DNA of 55,525 bases, from NCBI GenBank assembly GCA_021806295.1, contig JAJZXS010000015.1, positions 1 to 55,525 on the forward strand. Reading direction: 5' to 3'. Source of the DNA: Thermoplasmata archaeon. Lineage in GTDB: Archaea; Thermoplasmatota; Thermoplasmata; Thermoplasmatales; Thermoplasmataceae. This document shows, one piece after another, positions 28,989-38,341 of the stretch. Numbering within the stretch: position 1 is the stretch's first letter; every line of letters starts with the position of its first letter. A program made the translations under genes and the position numbers. The notes beneath the pieces were generated by a model. The model made no database searches and was not told the origin of the DNA. It worked only from the letters and a program-made list of their open reading frames with translations.

Positions 28989-31352
28989 TTATTTTGTATT
29001 TTTAACCAGATTTTCATAGATTTCCAGGAATTCGAGACCTTTATTTATTCCGCCGAAAATTTCCTCGTTTCTCACGGATTCAGCAGCTTTTTTCATTTTG
29101 TCTGGATTTTTAATTCCTGCATTTCCTATCATTGCCTGAACGCACCTGTTTATTCTCAGGGGGCTTAGCTGGAATTTATACATGGTGTCAACAATATTCT
29201 TCAGATTATCTATTATATACTGTCTTGATCCATCGCTTGATGACATTGCAACAAAGAATGAGTCCATATCCTGCTTCTTGGCCTTTCCAGATTTGACGAA
29301 TTCCATGATGTCTTTATGGTTGCCATCACCCTCAAGTATGCCTGCTGCTGTTATAGCCTTTGTTTTATCCTCATCATTAGACGTTGTCTCAATTATGTTT
29401 GCAAAATATTTGAAATCATTGTTTATCCTTGCCTGGGCAATAAGATAGGCTAGCCTGAAATCTGGTTCTACCTGGCCGTATTCCTTATATTTGCTGAGAA
29501 GTGTTTTACAGAAGTCATTGTTAATGTATGCTAGTTTTGTGTAAAGCCCCGAAAGTGATATTTTGTAATTAAACTCATCCTTTTTGTTTGCCTCTATGTA
29601 CTCCATCTTGTCCTTTATGTAGAAGTTTGCAAGATCCCTGAAATACCCATTACCGGTTATATTATACAGGGAATAGAGCTGTTTTGATATCTCATCAATA
29701 ACTATGTTGTCATTTATTCCATACAGCTTCTCGATCCTTCTCACATACTGGGTCATATTAATTTTCCCGGAGAGAAGAAATGCATAAAGGTCATTTGCAA
29801 TACCCCATTTCTCATCAGCGGATATCTGTGAAAGATTTCTAGTGACAGTTTCGTACATTGCATCATCATAGAGCACCCTGTAGAATCCGCTATGGCCGTA
29901 ATTCAGTGAAAGAACATCTCCCTCTATTTCCATTTCCTTACCATCCATAAGGGCGTTCTCCTCCCTGGAAAACCTGTTTATAAATAATGGTATTTTCCAC
30001 TGTGAGCTCCTGTCGCCTTCCAGGAAATAGAACTGTTTCTGTGTAATTTTGAGCCTGTCCCCATCTCTCTCAGTTGTAATATATGGATAACCTTTCTGTG
30101 ATATCCACTGTTCCATAATAGAGGATACCCCCTTTCCAGATTCCTTTTCTATGGCATTCCATAAATCTGAACCAGATGCATTCTTATATGAAAATTCCTT
30201 TAAATAGTTTCTCATAGCCTTCATAAACACATCTTTGCCAACATAGGCTTCTATCATTCTCAAAACATTTGATCCCTTGCCGTATCTTATTTCATAGGAT
30301 AGTTGTGATATACTTCTGGGGTCGGAAACATCTGCATTGATGGGGTGGGAATTTTTGAGTGCATCCATTGTGTAGGCGCCGTCGGTCTGATCCAGCAGGA
30401 AATCCCCGAAAAATTTCCATTCCGGATCTGTACTGTCAACGGTTTTGAATGCAAAAAATGTGGCAAAGCTCTCATTTAACCATAAATCGTTCCACCATTT
30501 CATGGTGACAAGGTCTCCGAACCACATATGGACAAGTTCATGTGTTATGACCTCTGACGTTCTTTTATAACTTCTGCTGGTGGTTGAATCATCAATATTC
30601 AGAAGTATTTCCCTGAAAGTTATCGCCCCCCAGTTTTCCATGGCACCTGATGCAAATTCTGGAACAGAAATAAGGTTTAATTTTGGAAGCATATAATCTA
30701 TGCCGGTGTATGTTTCAAGGTAATTCAAAGATTTCTTTGCCACTTCAAGCGGATACCTTGAAGAGGTCAAATGGCCTTTCATTGCTGTAAGATAGAGTTT
30801 TTTGCCCTTATATAAGTCCTCGGCCTCATCAAATTGACCCACTCCAAGGTATACAAGGTATGTCGCCATTCTGGGGGTTTGCTCAAATTCAACAAGCTTT
30901 TTTCCATTTTCCAGTTTCTCCTGTTTTGCCGGCATATTGGAGATGGCTTTAAGATCACTATCAATCTTCATGGAGATGTCAAATGTCGCTTTGTAATTTG
31001 GGTTATCAATGCACGGAAATGCCCTTCTGGCATCTGATTCCTCGAACTGTGTCGAGAGTATATACTTATCCTCTGTTCCGGCAAGATAGAATCCCTTCAG
31101 GCCACGGTCAACATCCGATGAGAATTTGACGTCAACAGAAATATCGCCTCCTGCAGTGGAGAATGTTAGGCTATCCTTATCTGCCTCATATTTCACAGGT
31201 GAACCATTGATTTTTACTTCCTGTATATCTATATTATTAAGGTCAAAGGTTACTTTCTTTTCTGCATCATTAATTTTTACAGTTTCCTCTCCTTTATACT
31301 TCTTCTGCCTGAAATCTATATCAAGGCTTATCCTGTAATTTATAACTTCCAT
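28989..31352 (-). CDS. Tricorn protease-interacting factor F2/F3 (M1 aminopeptidase)
   Basis: The 787-residue length matches Thermoplasma F2/F3 (about 780). The M1 exopeptidase motif GAMENWG is at 236-242 and the zinc motif HELVHMWFGD at 271-280, with the third ligand in LNESF (E294). A long helical C-terminal domain follows. These enzymes trim short peptides released by the proteasome and tricorn into free amino acids. A proteasome gene is at 5.5 kb; tricorn itself is not in the window. I cannot separate F2 from F3 with certainty. The gene is convergent with the phosphodiesterase, with a 3-base gap. Confidence 0.94.
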   Translation of the reverse strand: MEVINYRISLDIDFRQKKYKGEETVKINDAEKKVTFDLNNIDIQEVKINGSPVKYEADKDSLTFSTAGGDISVDVKFSSDVDRGLKGFYLAGTEDKYILSTQFEESDARRAFPCIDNPNYKATFDISMKIDSDLKAISNMPAKQEKLENGKKLVEFEQTPRMATYLVYLGVGQFDEAEDLYKGKKLYLTAMKGHLTSSRYPLEVAKKSLNYLETYTGIDYMLPKLNLISVPEFASGAMENWGAITFREILLNIDDSTTSRSYKRTSEVITHELVHMWFGDLVTMKWWNDLWLNESFATFFAFKTVDSTDPEWKFFGDFLLDQTDGAYTMDALKNSHPINADVSDPRSISQLSYEIRYGKGSNVLRMIEAYVGKDVFMKAMRNYLKEFSYKNASGSDLWNAIEKESGKGVSSIMEQWISQKGYPYITTERDGDRLKITQKQFYFLEGDRSSQWKIPLFINRFSREENALMDGKEMEIEGDVLSLNYGHSGFYRVLYDDAMYETVTRNLSQISADEKWGIANDLYAFLLSGKINMTQYVRRIEKLYGINDNIVIDEISKQLYSLYNITGNGYFRDLANFYIKDKMEYIEANKKDEFNYKISLSGLYTKLAYINNDFCKTLLSKYKEYGQVEPDFRLAYLIAQARINNDFKYFANIIETTSNDEDKTKAITAAGILEGDGNHKDIMEFVKSGKAKKQDMDSFFVAMSSSDGSRQYIIDNLKNIVDTMYKFQLSPLRINRCVQAMIGNAGIKNPDKMKKAAESVRNEEIFGGINKGLEFLEIYENLVKNTK

Positions 31353-31412
31353 ATCAGATTATATACACACGTTTAATAAATTTTTGCGAAGTTGAATATT
31401 TTAAATAATAAC

Positions 31413-31868
31413 ATGGAATACAGAGATATGGATAATAAATATAGTTATGCCTACCTAGGCCTGGCTGTCATAATGGTACTCCTTTTCATACAGTTCATAA
31501 TAGGCATATTCATAAATCTTTACGTATCATTTCCGCCACTGAACAGCATTTCGCATATTGCCCCGGCGGCATTTCCATCAAATTACATAACTGTGATGTT
31601 TCATATGATGCTGGGATTCCTTATCCTCATAGTTTCATTTATAATGCTCCTGCTCAGCATAAAAATACAGAACTCAAAACTAGTTCTGTCATCAGGGATA
31701 TCATTTATCTTTGTTATAATTGCAGGTGTTTCTGGATTCCTGTTTCTTTTCAATGAATATAACTTATACTCCCTTATTATGGCAGTATCATTTATAATAA
31801 TTGTAATGTCTGAGTTTTATTATCTATATACATTGAAGCTGATAACCGTTAGTTCATCAAAAAATTAA
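31413..31868 (+). CDS. Four-helix membrane protein of unknown function
   Basis: From the ATG at 31413 the product has 151 residues with four hydrophobic segments (about 16-36, 63-83, 90-110 and 115-140). The in-frame TTG at 31392 is a less likely start. A TATA-like AATAAATTTTT just before 31385 fits an mRNA beginning near the ATG. I do not recognise the family. It is divergent from the tricorn cofactor gene. Confidence 0.6.
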   Translation: MEYRDMDNKYSYAYLGLAVIMVLLFIQFIIGIFINLYVSFPPLNSISHIAPAAFPSNYITVMFHMMLGFLILIVSFIMLLLSIKIQNSKLVLSSGISFIFVIIAGVSGFLFLFNEYNLYSLIMAVSFIIIVMSEFYYLYTLKLITVSSSKN

Positions 31869-31890
31869 CTCATAACATACAATAAAAATA

Positions 31891-32355
31891 TCACTTTTTC
31901 ATTAGGTCGCATGACCTTTTGTACAGTATATCCCTTAAAAGTAATAATGCCCTGAAGTTTTCTGGATTGAACCGTTCTGAAAACCCATCTTTCCTCGACA
32001 TAACCCTGTAGTAATACATTACCTCTATAGTTTTCCTGCATGCCCTGAAAGCTACTCTGGAAGCCCGGCTTTCATTCAATAGTATGTAATAATCCATGGC
32101 CCACCCTTTTTCTCCTTCTATGCTTTCAAGGAAATTGAAATTATTTGCTTTCTCGCCGGTAATTATATAGTTTTCCAGCGACTTTATGAATTCAAACATC
32201 TTTCTGTACTCTTCTGAGTGCTTTTCGTCCATTTCAATGAGCCTTCCAATGAGTTCCGCAAGTTCATACTCTTTCATAAAATAGATCTGTATCCCGGAAT
32301 CATAATCTTCTTCCTTCTGATTTACACAGCAATGAAATTTTGGAAATTCTGTCAT
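31891..32355 (-). CDS. Hypothetical protein, about 154 residues, helical
   Basis: From the ATG at 32355 the protein begins MTEFPKFHCCVNQKEED and is mostly helical and charged, with an adjacent Cys pair at residues 9-10. No family is recognised. A TATA-like AATATTTATTT on the minus strand about 25 bases upstream favours 32355 over the longer 32373 start. It lies downstream of and in the same direction as lipB. Confidence 0.6.
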   Translation of the reverse strand: MTEFPKFHCCVNQKEEDYDSGIQIYFMKEYELAELIGRLIEMDEKHSEEYRKMFEFIKSLENYIITGEKANNFNFLESIEGEKGWAMDYYILLNESRASRVAFRACRKTIEVMYYYRVMSRKDGFSERFNPENFRALLLLRDILYKRSCDLMKK

Positions 32356-32406
32356 AATTAAAAAGTATATCATGAAATAAATATTTTCTGGATTAGACTA
32401 ATGGGC

Positions 32407-33054
32407 TTACAGGATATCATTGTATATTCTATAATCTGTGATTCTGAATTTCTCCTGGGTGATTTCAATAAATTTCTCTTTTACATCATTAAAGCTAAGC
32501 GGTTTTTCTATGATAGCATTCATTGACGTCATTATTTCCGGTGAAAAATTGCATGGATTTATTACATTGAACTTTTTCAGGTCTGTGGATATATTGAGCC
32601 CCATTCCATGCATTGTTGCGAATTTATCAATTCCCAGACCTATGGAGCATATCTTTTTATTCCCTACCCATACGCCAGTTTTTTCTTTTAGCTCCGCCCT
32701 TCCACTTATGCCGTAATATCCCAGCAGTTCGATGACCGAATCCTGAATTAATTTTATCAGCTTCAGGGCATCAAGGTTTGACCTTTTAAGATTTATAATG
32801 TAATATGCCACAAGCTGGCCCGGTCCGTGATACGTCAAATATCCACCACGGTTAATTTTTATTGCACCTCCAGGGTCCCCCCTGAAATGGGAACCTGCAG
32901 TGTAAACATCTGGGTGCTGAAGAAATATAAAAGTATCTCCTGATTCCTCCTTATTTACTTTATCATGAATTTTTTTCTGGAGGTCAAGTGCCTTCAAATA
33001 ATCAACGGTTTCAAGGTCATATATCACGGCGCATTTTCTTAAATCCTGTTCCAT
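32407..33054 (-). CDS. lipB: Octanoyl-[acyl carrier protein]:protein octanoyltransferase (LipB)
   Basis: The 215-residue protein shows the LipB signature RGGYLTYHGPGQLVAYYIINL, the lysine region GVWVGNKKICSIG and the catalytic-cysteine region INPCNF. LipB moves an octanoyl group onto lipoyl domains of 2-oxoacid dehydrogenase or glycine-cleavage proteins. No LipA is next to it in this window. Confidence 0.93.
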   Translation of the reverse strand: MEQDLRKCAVIYDLETVDYLKALDLQKKIHDKVNKEESGDTFIFLQHPDVYTAGSHFRGDPGGAIKINRGGYLTYHGPGQLVAYYIINLKRSNLDALKLIKLIQDSVIELLGYYGISGRAELKEKTGVWVGNKKICSIGLGIDKFATMHGMGLNISTDLKKFNVINPCNFSPEIMTSMNAIIEKPLSFNDVKEKFIEITQEKFRITDYRIYNDIL

Positions 33055-33177
33055 TTAATTACATCTCCAGCCATAGTTCATATTTTGATTTTATATATAA
33101 AATTCTCCACCAATCAGATTTTTAAAGGTATAAAATTATATAGCAAAAACATTTAAATTATAGGGCATTGGTTAATT

Positions 33178-34098
33178 ATGGAAAACAAGAACGGAAGAAT
33201 AAAACAGATAAGATATATTATTAAGGGCGTTGAAACAAAAGATGGGGCTGGTGTCAGGCTGAAAAGAATTTTCGGGGGGCCAAATACTGTGAATATAACA
33301 GATCCATTCCTCCTGCTGGATCATTTTGGATCTGACCGAATAGATGATTACATCTCCGGATTTCCCTGGCATCCACACAGGGGGATAGAAACCATAACAT
33401 ATTTGCTTTCAGGAAAGGTAGATCACCGTGATAGCACCGATCACCATGGAACAATATATCCGGATGAACTGCAGTGGATGACTGCCGGAAGCGGTATATT
33501 TCATGAGGAGATGCCAAAGCCACTGGATGAGAAAAATCCTGAAGAGCTTTTGAGAGCCAATGGAATGCCTACTCTTGTATCAGGTTTCCAGTTATGGTTA
33601 AATCTTCCTGCTAAATATAAAATGACAGTTCCAACATACCGGAGTATCAAGGGAAGCGAAGTTCCATCAATCGCCATTGACGGTGCAAGAGTCAAGATCA
33701 TCGCCGGGGAATATAATAAAACTTCTGGCATGTACGATTCAAAGTTTGGAATAGACCCACTTTACCTTGACGTTTCCATGGATGAAGAATCAGAGTTCAG
33801 TTACCGTATCAAGGATGGGTACACGTCCATAATCTTTTCTGTAACGGGGGAAGGCATGTACAGGGACCAGAAACTTGAGGCGGATACCGCAGCCATACTT
33901 TCTATGGAAGGGGATTATGTAAATGTCAGGACCAGCAGATCAGGATACAGATTCATACTCCTTTCGGGAAAACCTCTCCACGAGCCTGTAAAATGGTATG
34001 GGCCCATAGTTATGAATACAGATGAACAGATTCGGGAAGCAATCAGGGACCTCAATAGCGATAACTTTGTCAGGGAAAAAAATCCACTAATAGAATAA
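33178..34098 (+). CDS. Pirin family protein (bicupin)
   Basis: The 306-residue bicupin has the N-terminal metal site of pirins: FPWHPHRGIETITYLLSG and, further on, GSGIFHEEMP. The N-terminal cupin is about 20-135 and the C-terminal cupin about 180-290. Pirins bind iron; some are quercetinases, but the cellular role here is unknown. CATTTAAATTA near 33149-33159 is a TATA box at about leaderless spacing. Confidence 0.93.
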   Translation: MENKNGRIKQIRYIIKGVETKDGAGVRLKRIFGGPNTVNITDPFLLLDHFGSDRIDDYISGFPWHPHRGIETITYLLSGKVDHRDSTDHHGTIYPDELQWMTAGSGIFHEEMPKPLDEKNPEELLRANGMPTLVSGFQLWLNLPAKYKMTVPTYRSIKGSEVPSIAIDGARVKIIAGEYNKTSGMYDSKFGIDPLYLDVSMDEESEFSYRIKDGYTSIIFSVTGEGMYRDQKLEADTAAILSMEGDYVNVRTSRSGYRFILLSGKPLHEPVKWYGPIVMNTDEQIREAIRDLNSDNFVREKNPLIE

Positions 34099-34155
34099 AA
34101 CTAATATCTATTTATTTTTAGATAACGGTTAAATATACCTTAAGGATTATACGGC

Positions 34156-35013
34156 ATGGAAAATGACAGTGATTTTAATCAGTACATGATATCATTCAAA
34201 TATCAATTTAAATCATACCTACGTACAAAAAGATTCCTTGGACTTTTTCTTTTCACCCTTATAATCTCAGTGGGAATAACTGCATTAATCCTCCATGATG
34301 AATACAGCATGCTGAAGGCGGGGCCTCCACTATTTTACTTCTATAATTACCTGGAAAATTTCTCCACGGACCTGGTTGTAATCATAGGTGCGTTCTTTGG
34401 AGGAGATATAATTTCTACTGACACCGGCACAAACGCAGCATATTACACGCTGGTTCAGCCTGTAAGAAGATCAGTGCTGTTTCTGGGCAGATATACAGCT
34501 GCCCTTGTATCTTCATTTGTTATAGTGTTTGTATACTTTTTGGTAGGCATTATAAGCTCTTTTTATCTTTATGGGAAGGTAACTCCTGTTATATTTGAGG
34601 GACTGGGAATAGTTGTACTCTTCCTTGCAGCAGCAATATCATTTGCATCATTGTTTTCCGGAATATTTAAAGGGCAGTCCAGTGGAATTATAGTTTCCGT
34701 GCTTCTTCTGTTTATTGGCTTCCCGATTATAGATACTTTTGTAGGGACAATAGGGGGTGTAGACCCATTATTTTCACTGGATTTTGCCGGAGAGATTATG
34801 TACCTCATATTTGATAAACCATATCCGGCGGCTAAGGTTGTTGGTCCTGCAGGGTTTGGAGGACCAGGGGCAGCTGTAGCTGCAGCGAAAGTATCATCAT
34901 TTTATACATTTAGCCCCACAGTAATGCAGGGTATTGGTGTGTTAATCGCATATATAGTAATATGCGGGGTAATTGCCATACTGCTGTATACCAGGAGGCA
35001 GATAGAGGGGTAA
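34156..35013 (+). CDS. ABC-2 type transporter permease
   Basis: The 285-residue protein has six hydrophobic segments, a large outer loop between segments 1 and 2 with the GGDIISTDTGTNAAYYTLVQPVRR-like coupling region, and a glycine/alanine-rich loop before the last helix. This is the pattern of ABC-2 exporters. Its ATPase partner starts 2 bases after its stop codon. The exported substrate is not evident. Confidence 0.85.
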   Translation: MENDSDFNQYMISFKYQFKSYLRTKRFLGLFLFTLIISVGITALILHDEYSMLKAGPPLFYFYNYLENFSTDLVVIIGAFFGGDIISTDTGTNAAYYTLVQPVRRSVLFLGRYTAALVSSFVIVFVYFLVGIISSFYLYGKVTPVIFEGLGIVVLFLAAAISFASLFSGIFKGQSSGIIVSVLLLFIGFPIIDTFVGTIGGVDPLFSLDFAGEIMYLIFDKPYPAAKVVGPAGFGGPGAAVAAAKVSSFYTFSPTVMQGIGVLIAYIVICGVIAILLYTRRQIEG

Positions 35014-35015
35014 AT

Positions 35016-35927
35016 ATGGAAATAAGTTTCAATAAAGTATCTAAAAATTACAGTAAGTTCAAGGCCCTTGACGACGTATCATTCAATTACAGCGGGCATG
35101 GTGCCATAGGGTATCTTGGTCCCAACGGAGCAGGAAAAACAACCACTCTGAAGGTTATGACCAACCTCCTGCATCCCACATCTGGAACCGCAGAATTGAA
35201 TGGTATAGATGTCAACAGGCATCCAAAGAAAGCAATGCTAAATGTAGGTTCAATGATAGAAACACCTACTCCATACCCATTTCTTACAGTAAAAGAGTCC
35301 CTGCAGTTCGTGGCAGAGCTCAGGGGAATAGATAAAAAAACGATGGAATCAAGGATAGACGAATTTTATTATGCACTTAAACTTCCTCCATTGAAATCCA
35401 GAATGGGCCAGCTTTCCAAGGGGCAGAGGCAGCGTGCTGTATTTGCCTCTGTGCTTATATCCGATCCAGATATAGTTATACTGGATGAGCCCACAAGTGG
35501 CCTTGACCCATTCGAGAGGAAAATATTCAGGGATTTCATACTAAAACTCAAAAAAACAAAACTTGTGTTTTTCTCATCGCATATTCTATCAGAGGTTTCG
35601 GAAACCTGTGATGATGTTGTATTCATAAACCACGGAAAAATACTCAAGCAGGGAAAAATAGAAGAAATATCTCAGGAATTCAATACCAGCGCGGTCTCTG
35701 TTGAGTTTCTCAAACCTGTTGATGAATCCCTGGTAAAACAGCTGGAAACAATCGGTTCGGGAGTACTCAAAACTGATGGAAGGACAGCTGTAATCAAATT
35801 TTCAGGAAAGGAATCAGACCGGGCAGAGATACTTCAGGACGTAATAAAACTGGCTCCTGTTATTTCATATTCTTCATATGGGTCTGATCTGGAATCTGCA
35901 TATATTTCCATACTGGGTGAAAAATAG
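35016..35927 (+). CDS. ABC transporter ATP-binding protein
   Basis: The 303-residue protein has Walker A GPNGAGKTT, the Q-loop region, the signature LSKGQRQR, Walker B IVILDEPTSGLDP and the switch His in SSHILSE, followed by a C-terminal extension typical of ABC-2 exporter ATPases. The start at 35016 follows the permease stop closely and is preceded by AGAGGGG. The open frame extends further upstream into the permease gene but lacks support. A GH1 glycosidase gene follows 15 bases later. Confidence 0.94.
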   Translation: MEISFNKVSKNYSKFKALDDVSFNYSGHGAIGYLGPNGAGKTTTLKVMTNLLHPTSGTAELNGIDVNRHPKKAMLNVGSMIETPTPYPFLTVKESLQFVAELRGIDKKTMESRIDEFYYALKLPPLKSRMGQLSKGQRQRAVFASVLISDPDIVILDEPTSGLDPFERKIFRDFILKLKKTKLVFFSSHILSEVSETCDDVVFINHGKILKQGKIEEISQEFNTSAVSVEFLKPVDESLVKQLETIGSGVLKTDGRTAVIKFSGKESDRAEILQDVIKLAPVISYSSYGSDLESAYISILGEK

Positions 35928-35942
35928 GGAGGCGGCAGGATA

Positions 35943-37394
35943 ATGATCAGAAGGTTCCCCGACAATTTTATGTTTGGAACTGCTATGAGCCCATTCCAGG
36001 CTGAGATGGGCAGATCAGATGGCTCTATCTCACCAGAAAGTGACTGGTACAGGTGGGTTCACTCTGAATCTATTATAAATAAAACCTATGTAAGCGGTGA
36101 TTTTCCGGATGACGGCCCTGATTTCTGGAACGATTATAAAAAATATATTGATTATGCAGTTTCAATGGGAAATAATGCAATCAGGATAGGTATTGACTGG
36201 GCACGAATATTCAGGAGAACTACGGAAAACATAAAGGTTGCTACCGTGGCTAACAAAAATGGGGACGTTTATGAAATGGAATTCCCTGAAGAATTTATCG
36301 CCCAGATGGACAGTATAGCCGATACCCCCTCAGTTCAGCATTATGAGGAAATACTGGATTATATTAAATCCAGGGGATTAAAAATTGTACTGACTGCATA
36401 CCACTGGCCGCTTCCCCTGTGGCTCCACGACCCTGTAGAATGCAATGAGAATTTTACGGAATCAGGCAAAAGGGGATGGGCAGATAAAAAAACTGTAGTG
36501 GAATTCGGCAAGTACGTTTATTACATCTATAAAAAATTCAATAAATACGTAGATATCTGGCACACGATAAATGAACCGAATATTATTGCCATTAATGGTT
36601 ATCTTTACGGCAATCTTGAGGGATTCCCACCGGGCATCTCGGATTTCAAAATAACCGTGGAAGTACTGAGAAATTTAGCATATGCGCATAATATAGCATA
36701 TAAAATTATTAAAAGGCAAAACCCTGCTACCACTGTTGGTGTAAATGTTGCTGTACCTTACTTCCAGCCTGAATTTGAAACTCCAAAAAATAAATTTATC
36801 AATGAATATGTTTCTTATATATTTTATAAGTTATATCTGGATTCAGCACTCTACGGAAATTTCGATCCATCGCTTTCAGGCATTTACAGTGAATCAAGGC
36901 CCGGAGAGTTCGCAGGCACAGACTTCATAGGTATAGACTATTACAGCCGAATAATTGTGAGATATGTGGACAATGACAGCGTCGATATCCGGTATAGATT
37001 CGCCTTCCTGCCGTGCAAGCAATGCTCCGATAATTACATGGATATATATCCGGAGGGAATACGGTCTGTCGCTGTATCACTGTTCAACCGGTACAGGAAA
37101 CCCATTATAATACTGGAAAACGGCGTTGCCGATGCAACAGGAAACATTAGAAGGGAATTTATAGAAAAACATTTAATACAGCTCCACAGGGCAATGAAAG
37201 AAGATTTTGTTCCTGTAAAGGGCTATTTCCACTGGTCACTCATGGACAATTATGAGTGGGCGAGGGGATTCAGGGATAAATTCGGGCTATACACTGGAAG
37301 TGGTGGGGATTATAAGGCGACAGAATCATCAGAATATTACAGTAAGGTATGCCATGAAAACGGTGTGTTTGATGAAGAGTACCGGGATTACTAG
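35943..37394 (+). CDS. GH1 beta-glycosidase (beta-galactosidase/glucosidase)
   Basis: The 483-residue length is right for archaeal GH1 enzymes. The acid/base Glu is in INEPN near residue 210 and the nucleophile Glu in ILENGVAD near 391. FMFGTAMSPFQAEMG at the N-terminus and HWSLMDNYEWARGF near the C-terminus are also typical. It hydrolyses beta-linked sugars, likely in the cytoplasm since no signal peptide is present. GGGAGG just before the start is a good Shine-Dalgarno. It may be in one operon with the ABC exporter. Confidence 0.95.
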   Translation: MIRRFPDNFMFGTAMSPFQAEMGRSDGSISPESDWYRWVHSESIINKTYVSGDFPDDGPDFWNDYKKYIDYAVSMGNNAIRIGIDWARIFRRTTENIKVATVANKNGDVYEMEFPEEFIAQMDSIADTPSVQHYEEILDYIKSRGLKIVLTAYHWPLPLWLHDPVECNENFTESGKRGWADKKTVVEFGKYVYYIYKKFNKYVDIWHTINEPNIIAINGYLYGNLEGFPPGISDFKITVEVLRNLAYAHNIAYKIIKRQNPATTVGVNVAVPYFQPEFETPKNKFINEYVSYIFYKLYLDSALYGNFDPSLSGIYSESRPGEFAGTDFIGIDYYSRIIVRYVDNDSVDIRYRFAFLPCKQCSDNYMDIYPEGIRSVAVSLFNRYRKPIIILENGVADATGNIRREFIEKHLIQLHRAMKEDFVPVKGYFHWSLMDNYEWARGFRDKFGLYTGSGGDYKATESSEYYSKVCHENGVFDEEYRDY

Positions 37395-37648
37395 GTATTT
37401 CAGGAATAATTCTGCATCCGTCCTGCATCCATAATTCCGGTTTTTGGCACCAGACATTTTTGATGGGCATCAGAAGGAATTTATTTTAAACATCATAAAA
37501 TAAAGCCCTAATCGTTGTATCTCCGGACAACCAGCTCCATATAGCATAAGCATTATAATTTTAAGAGGAGAGTAATGTCCTTTGTTAGCTACATGGCAAC
37601 CCATGCCCAGCAAGGTTAAAAATATATAATAAACCACTATACAATATT
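37395..37648. other. Intergenic region before tenA
   Basis: The region has no large gene. A 14-codon frame (MSFVSYMATHAQQG, 37575-37619) has an unusually good Shine-Dalgarno, AGAGGAGAG, just before it, so it could be a leader peptide or a chance occurrence. I looked for a TPP riboswitch, known from Thermoplasma, and did not see its conserved core. Confidence 0.35.
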
Positions 37649-38254
37649 ATGTACCTTAGAAGCTATCTAAATTCCCAGAGCATCATGGCTATAATAAATG
37701 ACATTGTTCATTCCGATTTTATAGAGGCTATGAGGGACGGGACACTGGAGGATGATAAATTCAAATATTATCTTGTCCAGGACCATGTATATTTGAAATA
37801 TTACAAGGAAGCAGGGTCAAGGATACAGAATACCTCGGCTGATGAAGTCATAAGGAAGCTTTACACTGATATAGGAAGCGATGAACCACAATTCCACCGG
37901 GACATGCTTCTGAAATTCAATGTAGATGGTGATAGTATAAAGGATACAGACATGAATTACACAACATATTCCTATATAAACCATCTTATCAGATGGTCAC
38001 GGGATTCGGATATCAACGGCATGCTGGCCATGTTCCCATGCCAGTGGTCATATGGCTATATTGCTGAGGCTGTAGCCGGCCCGGAAGAAAAATTCAAATT
38101 CTGGTTTGACTTTTACCGTTCCGCACCGTACCGGTCAATAACAGACAGATATCTGGCCATTCTTGGCGAACAGGAACTTGATGAATACCAGGAACAGATT
38201 ATAAAATTCGGCCTTGAATATGAGCTGAATTACTGGATTGCATGCTACATATGA
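37649..38254 (+). CDS. tenA: TenA/thiaminase II family protein
   Basis: The 201-residue all-helical protein matches TenA: LVQDHVYLKYY with the conserved Asp near 45, AMFPCQWSYGYIAE with the catalytic cysteine C131, and LEYELNYW near the C-terminus with the conserved Glu. TenA salvages the thiamine pyrimidine by hydrolysing amino-HMP or thiamine breakdown products. No other thiamine gene is adjacent. Confidence 0.93.
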   Translation: MYLRSYLNSQSIMAIINDIVHSDFIEAMRDGTLEDDKFKYYLVQDHVYLKYYKEAGSRIQNTSADEVIRKLYTDIGSDEPQFHRDMLLKFNVDGDSIKDTDMNYTTYSYINHLIRWSRDSDINGMLAMFPCQWSYGYIAEAVAGPEEKFKFWFDFYRSAPYRSITDRYLAILGEQELDEYQEQIIKFGLEYELNYWIACYI

Positions 38255-38341
38255 ATTCCAAGGATAATTTTTACCTGACATGGAATGTTTTCTACAGTCT
38301 AATCTGGCAAGCAATAAATACAGGTTAAACATTGCCTTACA

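Noticed and set aside
37395-37648. TPP riboswitch ahead of tenA
   Set aside because: The conserved CUGAGA and the 3' core of the riboswitch are not present.
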